In this document: in pieces, positions 11,381-24,599 of the stretch
How positions within the stretch are numbered: the first letter of the stretch is position 1
Layout: each line of letters starts with the position of its first letter
Assembly: GCF_000004075.3 (NCBI RefSeq)
Contig: NC_026658.2
Coordinates: forward strand, 2,790,001-2,854,000
Length of the DNA: 64,000 nt
Reading direction: 5' to 3'
DNA from: Cucumis sativus
Lineage: Eukaryota; Streptophyta; Magnoliopsida; Cucurbitales; Cucurbitaceae
The notes under the pieces: generated by a model
What the model was told of the DNA's origin: nothing
The model's database searches: none
Seen by the model: only the letters and a program-made list of their open reading frames with translations
Program-made: the position numbers and the translations under genes

Positions 11381-13442
11381 AAGAGATTTGAGACTTTTGA
11401 ATATCGAATATTTAAGTCACATTGTTTTGGTATCTACCTATAATATGCTTTTTGAAATAATTATTGGTTTTTTTTAAACAATAATTCTCCTATGTTTTCA
11501 TCTTTCAAACACAGTGACTTTGAATATGAAATTAAATATAGTTCGTCTACTTATTTAGATTTGTTTAATAAGAAGTTAGTTTTAAATGCGCGATCAAGTA
11601 CTCATGAAGATAAAGTTAAATACAGTTGGTCGGTTTGTTTAAAAATTTGTCAAATAAGTTAGTTTTGAATGTAATACGTATTCGCTAAGATAAAGTATCC
11701 CATCTAGTAAAATTTGATATATAAGTTAGTACAATTCAATATTCCAAAACATTTATGAGACAAAGAGTCAGTTATTATAGTTTGTATTTGAGGTGTAGAT
11801 TGTTTTAGTTTGCATTATAATAGCATGTATTTGTGGTGTAAATTTGATTTATTCTGTTGAGGAAGTTGTAAACACCGTAGCCGACAACGAAAAATAATAA
11901 TGTCAAATTATAAAAGCTATAGCAAATAACAAATATGGTTGGAAATAAGACGTTTTGAAATATTGTTATCGTCATAATACTCACTCCAAACGTACCATTA
12001 GAGAGAATACAATAATCACTGTAACATAGAATCATTATAAATATAATAAGATTGAGATTAAACACTCAAAATTTACAAGTTAGAAACTTGATTATTTGAT
12101 CCTAAAATTACTTCTAGTTGCAATTGAGAGTATTTATTAGAAACAAGAACAATAAAGTGTCCAAAGAGGTGTTATAAGCTGGGCTTAAATAAGGAGCAAG
12201 GCCCATAATAGCTAATGGGCCGAGAGAATTGCAATTAGGGATGGACATTGTAATTGTAAAAGAAATAAAAGGAAAAATTGTCACGTATAGCATTAAAAAA
12301 ATTGAAATTCTTTACCACAAAAATTCAAATCAACAGTTGAGAGTTGATGAATTTTGCTATAAATTAAAAAAACAAGCCGTAGATTTTACAAAATATTTAT
12401 AACTTATAATAAATTCTACCACCGACAGACATTGGTATGTTATAGTGATAAAAATTATCGTTTATATAATCCAACATTTTGCTATAACTTGTAAATATTT
12501 TAATTTATTTAGCTATTTTTAAAAATGTCTCTCGATATTAGAGTGAATTAGACAACTAATACCAACTGATAGAACAAGAAAACAAATACATTGTATTGAA
12601 ATGAACGAATTATTAGTCTGCACAAATACAATTGTACGAAAAATAAAAAAAATCAAACAACAAATTTAAACACGATCAACTACACAAATACCTCGTAAAA
12701 ACAACCATATACCTTGTATATATTTGCACCGAAGAAAAAGCTAAAACCGTATAATAGCTTCCATGCTAAGGTAAATCAAAGTTTATGATTCGAACTCTAT
12801 GGCTTCCTATCTATAGTGATTTATAGACACCGATAGACTTATTGTATTATTAATAAAATATAAAAGTTTTGCTACATTTGTTAGTATTTTCTAACACTTT
12901 TATCCCTTTCAAATAATTTTGCAAAATATATTTGGTTATTAATATTTATGTCAATGTAGATATTTGAATTCATACACAAGTGGTTCGATAGAAAGATAAT
13001 TATTATTTGTTTTGTTGAGTTGAAACAGTACTTTTAGAAAAAGTTAGGAAAATGGTAGAAAATATTTATATTTTACAGAAAAATCAAGTGTAATTATTGA
13101 ATTTTGTATAAATAATTTATCAATTTTTTTTTTATATATATTTTTGAAGTTTAAGTTTTACCTCTTAATATAATGTATGTTTTAAATAATACAATCTCTT
13201 AATCCATATTTTTCATTACACGTTTCGAATTCGGACTGAGGGTTATAATTTCCTAATATAATATTTTTCTAATAAAATGGAAAAAAAAACGTTTTAATCC
13301 TTTCCGATTCCCCAAAATCTAAGCAGAGTACTCTTTGTTATTTCTTTTTTAGTCTGTCCTTTCCTCTACTCTATTTGCTCTCAACACTAAACCACCCTTA
13401 ACTGCGGACGAAAACCAAAACCAAAGCGCTTTCCGACGTTCC
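11381..13442. other. Intergenic region between the LEA and B3 genes
   Basis: No gene recognised. About 11760-12010 has a TTTGTGGTGTAAATTTG-like segment resembling the element in the last receptor-kinase intron (59300-59420), so it may be a decayed MITE. A stretch near 12790-12845 (CTATAGTGATTTATAGACACCGATAG, shown only to identify it) looks like a dispersed repeat. The last 150 bases before 13443 should be the B3 promoter and leader. Confidence 0.45.
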
Positions 13443-15942
13443 ATGGAAGAAAACAGTAGCGAAAAGCGTCGGACTGGGCTCAAGCGCCACAACCGGCGGT
13501 TTCTTGAGCCCGAAGAAACTAATAGTTCCTTGCAATTTTTCAAGATAATTCTCCCCTCTTCCGTTCGTGAAGAAAAGCTGGTAATGTTCCTACATTTACT
13601 GCTTCTTTTTCTTCCCCCCTTTTTGGAAGAAATGATAACAAGAACAAGTTAGACTCTGTTTGTGGATTGCTCTGTAAGCTTTTCTTTTTCTTTAGAGATT
13701 TTACCGAAAACTTGAAAAAGTAAAAGTAAGATCTCGTTGTTAGTTTTCTCTTGTTGAAATCGATGTTTTTTTCCTTTGAAATTTTTAGGCTTCATTTGAT
13801 AACTATTTCAACTTTTTGCTTTTGCTTTTTCTGTTTCTTAAACTTCGATTTTTTTATATTAGTTCATTAAAAACAAAAAACAAAAACTTGAAACTGATTT
13901 TGTTTTCTGCTTTCAACAAAAAAAATGTATTTTTTGTGAACTTTTTTTTTTTTTTTTATCATTTTCAAATTTTCTGGTTCAAAACAATTTATTAATGGGG
14001 CATTTTTTAAAATTTTTAAAATTTAAAATATTAAAACTATTTACATACATAGATCAAACTCTTAAATAATTTCTTTTTTTTTTTCTCTTGGAAAGAAAAA
14101 ATAGTTATCTTACACATTTTTTTTATTAATTTTTTTAAAAAACAAACTTTATTAATTTTAAAAAACAAAAAGCAAATGTGTTACTAAGCACTCTTTTTCT
14201 TTATTCAATTTTCAGAAACAAAAAGCATATGAGTTACCAAACTGAACCTCAATTAATAGTTTTTTTGTTTTGTTTTATCAAAGAAGGCTTTTATCTTTGT
14301 CAAAAGAAACACTTGAATTACTAGTAAAGTTCAGAAAACAAACACATATATTTTTTAATTTTATTCTAGTTATCATTTGAAAGAAATAGTAGATAAGGAG
14401 TATTATAAGCTTAATTACTGTAAACTAAAAACAAAAATTCCAATAATTATTTGTGTGTAAATACTCTTGGTTTTTCAAAGTAATTTTGAAATAATATAAC
14501 TACCGTAGTGTAGTATCACCATTATAGTTCTATCGAACTTCCATTCTGATTCTAATAATACTTTTTTAACGACGTTAGAAAGAATATGAATATTTGTGGC
14601 TATGAGTATTTCTTTAGACAGGAATTTTTTGAGCAAGTGGGGTTGAAGAAATTTATAACTTTTTGATCAGGTTGAAAGTGGCACAAGATTTTACTTTTAA
14701 TAATATGCTTAGATTAATATGAGTAAGTTATGTTTATTAATATAAATCTCTTTTTTGCTTTACAGAAAATGCCCAGTAAGTTCATTAGGATGTTTGGCAA
14801 AGAATTATCTTCTAGTGTTGTTCTTATTGTTCCTAATGGTGGTGTTTGGGAAGTGGGATTAGAGAAATTCAATGGCCAAATATGGTTTAATCATAGTTGG
14901 AACAAGTTTATTGATTATTACTCTATAGATTATGGTTTCTTATTGATCTTCAAATATGAGGGAAATTCCAGCTTCCATGTTCTTATTTTTGACACAACTA
15001 CTTTTGAGATTCAATATCCACACCATGATGGAATGAAGCTTGAAAACGCAGTTGAGAAATCTGACTATGCTATCTCAATCTCTTCCTCTCATGACTGTTC
15101 CGATCAATTCATTGATGATAACGACGACGATAATGAATGTCGATATGAACTGCATACTACGAAGAGATCCAAAATAAAGTTGGAAAGTTGCGACCACGAG
15201 TTCATGAGCAAAAGGTTTAAAGTTGAGGACTGTATAGCTGTTGAAGATATTGATGTAGTGAAAAATCATCGAAGGTAAGTTCTAGTCACTTACATGTGAG
15301 TTGTGGCCCTTAGTTGGATGACAGACTTAGACGTGATTTTGAAAGGGTTAGAGTCACTTGATTCAATATTTGATTTTACAAATTTGAATGTCTATTGTTG
15401 GGTTTGGGAGTATGCAGTTGATCGACGAGAACTATTTTTCTTGATTTAACAGACGAAAGCTGGCTTCAAAAACTCGGTCGTCGAGAGGACAGGAGATGGC
15501 GATCTGTGAAGCGAAGAAAAAGATGATGAAGACTAACAATCCTTCATTCATGTTGATCATAGAGGAGAGAAACATAAAGAAGAATTATGCGGTGAAGCTC
15601 CATACACTTTTACAAGTTGTTTAAGTTAATAATACATTACAGCAAAAGAACGTTGTGTTAATTACCATCTCCATGGTTGTTTGACAGTACATTCCTTCAA
15701 GTTTTGGCAAAAAGTATCTGAGCAGGGAGGATGAAATCATTGAAATTCAAGGACGTTCGTCGGAGCAGGGAAGATGGAAAATATGGTGCAAAGGTGTGTC
15801 GGCGAAGCGAATGGGAGTAGGATGGGGTGTGTTTCGCAAGGAAAGCAATTTGAGAGTTGGAGACGTGGTTGTGTTTGAGCTTGTCAAGATGAACAAGAAC
15901 AGAGTGATGAAATTCACTGTGTTTTCTTCAGGTTCAATTTGA
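13443..15942 (+). CDS. B3 domain transcription factor, REM/VRN1-like, two B3 domains
   Basis: Four exons, 13443-13580, 14766-15274, 15453-15591 and 15688-15942, encode 346 residues. The first B3 domain spans about residues 32-130, starting FFKIILPSSV and carrying the core KMPSKFIRMFG and GGVWEVGLEKFNG. An acidic stretch (DDNDDDN) and basic clusters follow, likely disordered with nuclear localisation signals. The second B3 domain spans about 246-346, with YIPSSFGKKYLS, GRWKIWCKG and NLRVGDVVVFELV. Both domains are interrupted by introns 1 and 3 at the start of the DNA-binding fold, as is usual in REM genes. B3 proteins of this subfamily bind DNA in the nucleus and often act in flowering or reproductive development; the target here is unknown. 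The start at 13443 is the first ATG after a pyrimidine-rich leader. Confidence 0.9.
13785..14255 (+). mobile_element. MITE-like element in intron 1 of the B3 gene
   Basis: The left end reads TTAGGCTTCATTTGATAACT. The right end, reverse-complemented, reads TTGAGGTTCAGTTTGGTAAC, an imperfect terminal inverted repeat of about 24 bp. The interior is T-rich on one side and A-rich on the other (AAAAACAAAAA stretches), as in non-coding MITEs. No coding capacity. No clear target-site duplication was found, so class and borders are tentative. Related pieces occur at 28490-28685 and 39661-39975. Confidence 0.5.
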
Positions 15943-17381
15943 AGCAAAACGATGAAGTGATTGAAATTTGAGGTTTTGGGTGTGATATAATTCAAAATGT
16001 AGGGTGTGATTTTGGGAGCTTAGTTTGGAACCATTTCAACACATTTGCTCATATTAATACGTCCTTAGATGTTATATATTATTAGCATTATAGAAATTTG
16101 TATTTTGATGGAACGCTTCAGATATATGAAGGAAGAAGGAAATTCCTTTTTTATCCTTGAATTGACCCTTAAACAAGTTCTAAATATTATTTCTATTACT
16201 TTTCACGATAGATTGATAAAGAGACCGTTAAACGTAAATCTAACACATTTTTCTTTCAGTTCAAATGGACTGTTGTTAGGTTAATTAGACTCATACTGGG
16301 GTGGGGTTGAATATGCAAATGTTGGGACACATTACTCGATTAATTGATTGGTTTTGTGGGCTTTTTAGGATGAGGTTTCAACTATGGTGGGATAATTTTT
16401 TTGGTTGGATATGCCAATTTGTTGAAGCCAACACTTGTGATGGCTTTAGAAGAAAATAAAAAGGTGTTCAAACTTGAACAAGTGGTCAAAATTAGTTTAG
16501 CTTATCTTGTTGATCATTATGAACGCCAATTGTGCGAAACTCTTTTTGATTAGAAAGAGTATTTGAAAACTTATTCACAATCTTCTTACGTATGTTATAC
16601 ATAAAAGATGATGAGATAAATAGTTTTTTTAAAAAAAACAAACACTAAATATTCTAATTATATTAATATCCCAAATAACGTGATTGTTTCCACATTATTT
16701 ATTTGGGTTTTTCAAATAAGTACAAATAAGTAGAAAGCCTTACAGAAAGAAAGTACAAAAAACCAAGAGAAGACTATGATTTATACTTCCGATTAGTTTG
16801 TTTTGTCTTTTCGAGAAGTATTCGATTGGCTTTGTTTGTCAACATCATCTGGGTTTTTAAAAAACAATATATTTGCTATAGAAAAATATAAAAAACTATT
16901 TCTAGCTCTGAGAAAAATCAAAAGAAAACATTTCAAATACATTTGTTGAAATATTTAATTCCAAGCAAAGACTTATTGAAGAAGGAAAAATTAGAAAACG
17001 AAGTATTTTTTATGTTTCTCTTAATTTGAACTCAAAGGTTAGTTTCCAGTTTGACGATCTGTCAGCAAGTCTTAATGATAATTCCTATTGGCGCAGTGAT
17101 CAAAGGTAAAACGCCGTCGTTTATTGTCCACCGCCACATCTTCCTCGCTACTACCATCCAAATTCCAAGTACTCTATGTCCTTCTTTCTTCATTCATAGT
17201 ACGCAACGTCAAAATTTCAGCGCCTGTCATTTTCCCCTCAACTAATTTCCTCTACTCTCTTCCTAGTTTCTTCTCCTTCCCCGCCATTGAAATACTCGTC
17301 CTTAATACCAACCTCCACCCGAAACTCTCATCCTTCCTCTTTCCTTTTTTTTTTTTTAATTCCAGTTAGTACTCGCCGGAG
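15943..17381. other. Intergenic region between the B3 and DUF1218 genes
   Basis: Contains the 3' UTR of the B3 gene and, from about 17050, a C/T-rich stretch that is probably the leader of the DUF1218 gene. Short open frames here have low-complexity composition and no domain; none is called. Confidence 0.5.
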
Positions 17382-19986
17382 ATGGAGAGGAAGTCGGCTC
17401 TGATGGTTAAATATGTGGTTGCTATTTTAGGGATTGTGATGATCGCCACTGGCTTCGCCGCTGAAGCTACAAGAACTAAGGTGAAGATTCAATTAATGAT
17501 TACTGTTTGATCGCGGGGTTTTTTTTTTTATTATTATTATTTTTATTTTTTCTGTTTGGCTGATGAGATATTGTGTGGGAAAGAATGTGGAAGAACAGTT
17601 TTGAAGTAGGGTTCGTTTTAAATTGGGTATGTAATATGGTTGAATTTGATTAAAAATTATATAGAAAGAAGGTGGTGGTGAATTTTAAATACAGTTTGAT
17701 TTGGATCTGATTTTCTTTTTTGTTTTGGCTTCTTCTTTTTATCATTACTTGTTTCCCAAGCCCTGATCTACAGGTTAATTGATTAGACTGATGGATTGGG
17801 GGTGTTATTATATCTAATCATACTTTTTTTTTTAATTTTCTGTTTTCTATTTTTGTGTGTGCGTGTGTGTGCTTTTAACTTTTTAGTATAGTAAAACTTG
17901 AGAATGATGATTTGAATCAGATGGAACGGTACTTTTCCTCTAATTTCAAGTAATTTGTAGGAGTTGGTTTGATAATGATTTTGTTTTTAATTTTCCATTT
18001 CTAGAGTTGACAAATTTGGTGAAAGTTTATTTTGTTGAGTGTTAAAATTTAGTTGGTCTCTGAAACTCACATATCGACCTAATATCTAATTTGGTTCGTA
18101 CAATTTCGAAGAAATTTTCATTTTAATCCCTTGAGTTTTTACAAGTTACCGGGTTCTGTTCATGATGCCTTTGACGATACATCTGATGAAACAGAGAAAG
18201 TGCTCTGGATCAAGGAAATAATAGTTCAACTGGGGCAGATTAATAATCATCTAATGAAATTAGATCTGATTAGAACATGCTTGAGAGTGATTTTAAAACA
18301 ACCACACTTTTTATCTTTCAAAATCAGTTTAATGTTTGCTTTTAAACTTTGACCAGGGATTTTCATACAATCAAATTTTAGAAGCACTTTTAATAAGCAT
18401 GCCCTTGTTGGTTTTGAGACTTATGATTACGAGTCCACACTTTTTGATCACTATAAGAGAATTTTTCACTTTAAACGAAATTTCTATGCTAACCCAAATC
18501 ATCATTGGCTTCTTTCTCTTTCCCTTGATATATGTTGATCTTGGTAACATTTCTTTTGAGTTTAATGTGGGATTGATGCATTTTAAAGTTTGACACATCA
18601 ATTTTGTTCATTTGACAGCGGAATCAAGTCACTAAAGTTGCTCCTGATTTGTGTAAATATCCCCGAAGTCCAGCGTTGGGCCTTGGTTTGACAGCCGCAC
18701 TATCGCTTTTGTTTGCTCAAATAACAATAAAGGCTTCGACGGGATGCGTTTGCTGCATTAGAGGTCCTCGGCCTCCTGCTTCTAAATGGAGAACAGCTGT
18801 GATCTGCTTTACCATTTCGTGGTATTTTTCGACCTTTCCTTTCTCATTCTAATTTGCATTTAGTTTATGGTTTGCTGTGTTTCTGTTGTATCATGAGATG
18901 AATTATAGGAAAATCTATTGAAACCAGAAGAGTTCTTGCGATTTGGTTTTCTCAAGTATAGGAAGAAATTTTGAACTCGCCTAGTCGAAATAAAGGTTAT
19001 TTTATTGTGATCGATTAATCAATCTTCTGCCCCGGTTCTTGATGGCCCAACTTTACGTTACGATATTGTTTGTGATAATATAATTTTCTTTTTTTCTGCT
19101 TTAAAAACAGTTCCATGTTCTTGTTATCATCTTTTTGGCTTTTTCTGCCTTGTTAAGTCGTTATGATTTTTGTTACTCTTGTTTTTATCGAACATCTTAA
19201 CCAAGAGAAGAGACTTCCTGATGTGACCTGATCCATGATCATCATAGTGTAAATGATCGATCTATTGTTTTGGAGAAACGTTCTACTTTAATTTACAACT
19301 AAAAGAACAATCGATGCCTTCAATTCTGAATGAAAATAGAACAAACGTAGATTCTCATTGTACTCTGTTTTAGTCCCATCATCACGCCTTTGTCAACCAT
19401 CATGGGTTTAGTTATTAGTAAATAAAAAACATGCGTTTGAGAAAAGGTCAAGATTGAAATGTGTTCAATCCATGGTGATCACATATTTAGAATTTAATGA
19501 GTTCTCTGCGGTTGTTTCATAAGGTTAGTTGAGGTGTCCATACTAACAAATATGAAGCAAAGACCTATCTTGAGTCTGAATTTTCCTTCCCTTTCCTTGT
19601 ACCTACACCCTCAGCTTAATATCTTCTGCAGGGTTACATATGTGATAGCATTCCTCCTGTTCCTCACCGGTGCTGCACTGAACAACGGACGGGGCGAACA
19701 ACGCAACTATTTCCGTGACTACGACTGCTATGTTCTAAAACCTGGAGTTTTTTCTTTTGCCACCATTGTAGGTATGGCAAGTTTAACTCTGGGAATGTCC
19801 TACTTCCTCATATTGAACTCTGCAAAGAATGACCCTTCTACTGTGTGGGGCCATCCTTCCGTTCCTCCTCAACCAAACATCGCAATGGCACAACCCCAGT
19901 TCCCAAACCCTCCTCCACCACCACAGAGAACTGCCGACCCCGTATTCGTTCACGAAGACACGTACATGAGACGACAATTCACGTGA
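17382..19986 (+). CDS. DUF1218 family four-helix membrane protein (MWL/DEAL-type)
   Basis: Three exons, 17382-17480, 18619-18821 and 19632-19986, encode 218 residues. Hydrophobic helices lie at about 10-27 (start ends in GFAAEATRTK), 52-75, 92-117 and 139-162. The signature CKYPRSPALGLGL before helix 2, the cluster CVCC after it, and the CY residues before helix 4 mark DUF1218. The C-terminal 50 residues are rich in Pro and Gln (PPPPPQR) and predicted to be soluble. Members of this plant-specific family include VCC/DEAL, which act in vein patterning and leaf symmetry, and MWL proteins that affect lignin in secondary walls; they sit in endomembranes or the plasma membrane. No catalytic activity is known. 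The size matches the family. Intron 1 (1.1 kb) holds decayed repeat sequence. Confidence 0.93.
18000..18610. repeat. Decayed dispersed-repeat sequence in DUF1218 intron 1
   Basis: The stretch contains ACATGCTTGAGAGTGATTTT and nearby AATTTAGTTGGT-type lines that resemble short dispersed plant repeats also seen near 38790-39140 and 63240-63360. The open frames here have no domain. Borders are approximate. Confidence 0.35.
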
Positions 19987-21478
19987 TCGGGAAATGTAGG
20001 TTGACACCAAATGCGTTTAAGAAACAACCGCGTAACTCATATCACTTGATTGATGTATCTTTTTAAACCAGGGATTGAAGGTGCACAAATACATTGGCTC
20101 TATAGAAAATAGCTGTTTTGGAGCTGTGTAGGCTCTCTTTCATAGAATTGATTTTGTGAAAGAAGGTGTCATTTTATTTCCCTTTGATCCAAAGGGAAGT
20201 GAATAGATTGTAATGTAATAAAATGTACATCCTTGATTTGTTGTGGGAAGTAGTTGTTTCATACTTTTTGAGGTTTACAGAGTATTTGTTTATATATTTC
20301 AAATCACAAAGCCTCTCGGTAAATATCAATTCAACTATGCTCTTTTATTTTGTACATTTTCCCCATTTTATTTTTAAAACAATGCATTCTCAAGTTAATT
20401 CTAATTAAAAAGGAAAAAAAAAAAAAAAAAACTCATGAAGCATTTAAACAATTTGAAAACAGATATCTATAATTATTAGAAAATTGACTCAACAAATGAA
20501 ATTTTAAACCACGTACTTTTTTTTTTTGTTATTAATACATACTATACATGTTACTATTTTTTAAATACAAAATATTAATTAAAAGAAATAGTTGGATAAT
20601 ATTAAATCAAACGGATTGATAATAAATATATGATAAATAGGTTTGTTTTACATTGTTAATAGTTTCAAAACATTAACTTCTCTAAAAAAGGAAAAGCTTG
20701 GGAATTCTTTTTTTCGTTTTTGCTCGAATGATTAATTAATAGTCTTTTTTTATAGAAAAATCCTCCCAATTTTGGGTACATTTTAGGCATTATAATACAT
20801 TTAAAGTTTTAAACTAAAATCCAAAACTCTAGAAGTATGGATATATATATATGGATATTTCTAATTTCAAGCCTATAAGTTTTTTCATTTTTCATTCTTT
20901 TTTAAAAAAATTAAGACAATAAGTTAATCAAATCCTAATTATGCTCCTTTAATTGTTCTTTCCTAATCAAATCCCATGTTTCCAAAATTTAAATTCTTAA
21001 ATAAAATGAATCTTTTCAAACCCTATAACAAAAAACTTGACTATTACTAAAATTTAAATTTCTCACATAATAGTCTGTAAGGATACGCTTAAATGGAATA
21101 CACGTTTAAATGGAATACACGTGACTAAATATGACAAATTGTAAACACTACCCATAAACTATAAAGTAGGTAGATAGTTGAAATTATATCATTAAACTTT
21201 TAAAATGAAAAAAAAATTAATCTCTTTAAACTTATTCAAAATTTAAAATTAGACCATCAAGCCTACATAATTGTATAAATTGTATTGATTATATAAATTT
21301 GAGTATTTAATTTTCATCACTGTAAACCCATTTTAACACCCCTAAAAATTTAGAAAACGAGTTGTTATTATTGAAAGTTTAAAGATGTAATTGCAATTAT
21401 CCCGATATTTTAAAATATAACTAAAGAATCTATGGAAATATTAAGTAATTTCACAAACTAAATGTTTTAATATTACGG
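19987..21478. other. Intergenic region downstream of the DUF1218 gene
   Basis: Begins with the 3' UTR of the DUF1218 gene (a likely poly(A) signal near 20217, AATAAA). The rest is AT-rich, with lines such as TTAGACCATCAAGCC near 21250 that look like old dispersed repeats. No gene seen. Confidence 0.5.
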
Positions 21479-22306
21479 ATTTCTAAGTCCATCAATATTC
21501 TTGTTCAAAATTCTTACCTGACAACTGATATCAATTTTTGTTCTCCAAGACAATATCATTTTCATTTATATGGTTCTAATTGTATATTTTATTGTTGGTG
21601 ATAATTGTATTGCTATTAACATTCGAATATTAATATCATAGACACCGTCCAGACTCACATCATCATGACATAAGATAAAAAGGAAAATTTTTATATAACA
21701 TAAAACATCTAATCTTTATTTTTTAAAAAAATCAAGTCATATGACAATAGTAAATTTTTCATATAATAAAAACAATACTCATTCTTTTCCATACGTATAC
21801 ATAGATACTGTTAAAAATAATGAACAATTTCTTCTTCAACAGAGCTCAAAATTGATATGGATACTATGTTTTATTTATACATCATAAAAAGTTATATTTT
21901 TGTTGAACATTACATGATGGATATGAATATGGAAAGAATATCACATTGGAGAAAATAACACTCATGAACACCAAAAACCCAATTATTATTATATTATACT
22001 TCTTTCATAAGTGCATGAAAAAATAATAAACAACAAATTATTTTATTTTATTTTTATTTTCATTACATTTTATTCATATAATATATATGCACACATTAAT
22101 TTATTCCAATTTATTAAGCATTGAATTTAAGAGTGAGTGATGTTCAACAAATGAAAATGTCTCTCACTCGTTTCATCAACATTGTAATGAACAATGTGTA
22201 CATAAGGACATCAACTCCTAGAGAAGAAGTCGAATTTTGTTGTCAAAACGTTGAAGAAAAGGTTGAGCGTGTTGTTCCAACGTACATTGACTTACCAAAT
22301 AAATAA
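21479..22306 (+). pseudogene. Polygalacturonase pseudogene, 3' half
   Basis: Pieces match the intact gene at 24600-26533 in order. 21479-21531 resembles the end of exon 4, 21594-21640 resembles exon 5 (GGTGATAATTGTATTGCTAT), about 21912-22015 resembles exon 7, and 22118-22306 resembles exon 8. The last piece still reads as peptide with NIVMNNVYIRTS and CCQNVEEKVERVVP. Exons 1-3 and 6 were not found, and exon 5 breaks off early. A polygalacturonase protein cannot be made from it. It is read as a decayed tandem copy of the neighbouring GH28 gene. Confidence 0.75.
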
Positions 22307-22309
22307 TTA

Positions 22310-22830
22310 GAATGTTAAATTTATGACGTAGTCATTTTTTAAAAAAAAAACATTAATTATTATCAAAATCTGAAAATTATATTAAAATTATGTTTAAAAT
22401 ACATATTATATATATTAGACTAGTTAGTAATTTACTTACTCTTAATTTACACATTGTAATAAAAAAAGTAAAATAAAAATCTCATTCACAAAACAAATAC
22501 AACAAAAATAAGGGTTGTTTTTCTACAACTAGTTTGGACTAAATTAAATAATTAACTCAATCCCTTACCATATATACACACAAACAATTAGTTGATCAAT
22601 TATAAATCAAATCAGTGGAAATAATTAGGATTAGAAAAATTATGTAAAATAAATGCTCCAATTAAATGCTAAAAATTAAACTTATTTGCTAGTTTGATAT
22701 AAATACCATAGATTTTAACAAATTCCTCAATTAATTATATTCCATTGTTTTATAGTTTCATTTCCCACTATTTTCATTAAGGATTTTTTTAATTAAACAA
22801 TTATCAATTTCTCAAATTTCCCTCTTGTTC
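22310..22830 (+). repeat. Duplicated polygalacturonase upstream region, copy A
   Basis: Strongly similar to 23965-24480, the region immediately upstream of the intact gene. Shared blocks include TTAAATTTATGA, ACAAATACAACAAAAA, TCAATCCCTTA with CATATATACA, and AAACAATTATCAATTTCTC. The two copies show that the duplicated unit included promoter as well as gene. Confidence 0.75.
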
Positions 22831-22852
22831 ATCGACCTTCCTTATATTTTTG

Positions 22853-23160
22853 TTGGAGGTGATAGATTATATCGTGGGTAACGATCAATCTTCGAATATT
22901 AATATTATAGTATAGAGTAAAAATGACAATTTCGATATAACATAAAACATCTAATTTCATTGTCATTATTTATTCTTTTACGCATGCATGCATAGACGCA
23001 CACAAATAATACAAATAATTTTTATTTATTTGAATGTAACGTTGAAAACCTCTACCTGAGCCATTGCTTCTTCAAAAAAAGCTCAAAGGAGTGAGGATTT
23101 GAGAGGTGATATAAATTAGTTTTTAATTAATTCATAATACTATGTTTTATTCAATATGTT
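22853..23160 (+). pseudogene. Second polygalacturonase remnant (exon 5 piece)
   Basis: 22855-22910 resembles exon 5 of the intact gene (GGAGGTGATAGATTATAT, then TCTTCGAATATTAATATTAT). The following sequence to about 23160 runs parallel to 21640-21880 of the first pseudogene. It lies only about 25 bp after the copy-A upstream region, so exons 1-4 of this copy were deleted. Non-functional. Confidence 0.6.
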
Positions 23161-23964
23161 AACTAATTAATACCCGTAAAAATTTAACTATTGATTAGAT
23201 AAAATTAAATGTTACATAAATTCAAATTTTCTATTTCCAAATCTACCTTGAAGCTTTTTTAACACCCCCTCTAAACCTATACCTTCTAAGCTCAAAATTT
23301 TTATATATTTTTTCTAAACTCAAACTTTCTAAATGTTCCATTTGAATGTATTGCTCCATCGATTATCAATTATACTAAAGAAATTATAATTACCTTTAAG
23401 TTAAAAAAAATGAGTGAACAACATATATATATGCACTATTAAACCTCGTGAAGAATATAAATAAATAATTTGTTAACCTATTAATTAATTAAAAAAAACA
23501 CGATTACATGAAATTAATGTCTCCATAATTTGCCTTATTTGAGCATTTGAATACATTTCAAGCAACACACAAAATTCTCCAATCAAATATTCCATCCAAT
23601 TTCCCAATTTTCCTTTCCTAAATAGTTAAAAAAAAAATTGTGGGTTTTTTTAATTATTTAAAAATAAAAAATCAATTTCATTTCACCCATAATGTTCTCT
23701 ATATTTAAACAATGCCACATCCTCGTCTTTCACCATTCTTCAAATCAATTTGAATATTATATATATATACAAGTTAGATACTCAAATTAAATGCATATTT
23801 CAATTTTGCCATAGTCATTTCTAAGACCAATAAGTATTGTTTAAACGTTATTAGTGGTTATTCATTATTATTCTTATTCTTTTCTACACAATTAAGTTAG
23901 TCAATTTAGAATAATAATAACAAATAAAGTATCTTATAACTGTAAAAGTAAAATAAAGAGATAA

Positions 23965-24480
23965 TTAAAATGTTAAATTTATGAGAGTCATGATTTTTAA
24001 CAAAAAGAAATAAATGTTAATTATTACAAGATTATATTAAATCCTAGCTTCTTTAACCTCTACACCTTAAAACACATATTTTCAAACAAAATTTTTCTAA
24101 AGGCATAAATTAAGAGCACATATATTATATATATATTACATTACTTAAACTCATTCTACTTACTCTTAATTAGCATATTGTACTAAAAAAGAAAAAAAAA
24201 AATCTAATTCATGAAACAAATACAACAAAAAAAAGGTTTTGTATTTCTACAATTAGTTTGAATTAAATTAAATTACTTCAATCCCTTATCATATATACAT
24301 ACAAACAATTAGTTGACTAATTATATACAAAATCAAATCAGTCAACATAAATAGGATTTAAAAAATTGCCTCAAATGCTAAAAATTAATTATATTCCATT
24401 GTTATATAGTTTCCTTTCGTATTCTTTTCATTAAGTATTTTTTTGATTAAACAATTATTAATTTCTCAAATTCCTCTATT
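23965..24480 (+). repeat. Duplicated polygalacturonase upstream region, copy B
   Basis: Counterpart of 22310-22830 and part of the promoter of the intact polygalacturonase gene. Similarity runs in the same order and orientation along about 500 bp, with small indels. A weaker echo of the promoter end (CTCTATATTTAAACAATG) near 23696 may mark yet another unit. Confidence 0.75.
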
Positions 24481-24486
24481 TGCATT

Positions 24487-24500
24487 CTCTATTTAAAGAA
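24487..24500 (+). promoter_or_regulatory. Likely TATA box of the polygalacturonase gene
   Basis: CTCTATTTAAAGAA lies about 105 bp upstream of the start codon, in the last unduplicated part before the leader. This is the usual place for a plant TATA element given a leader of about 75 bases. No transcript start is known. Confidence 0.45.
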
Positions 24501-24599
24501 CGTTGTTTTCAATCATTTCTCACAACATTCAAATTTTGAGTACGGATCTCTCATTTCTCTATCTTCTTACTCTCTAAATTCTTCACTCATACCATAAAA

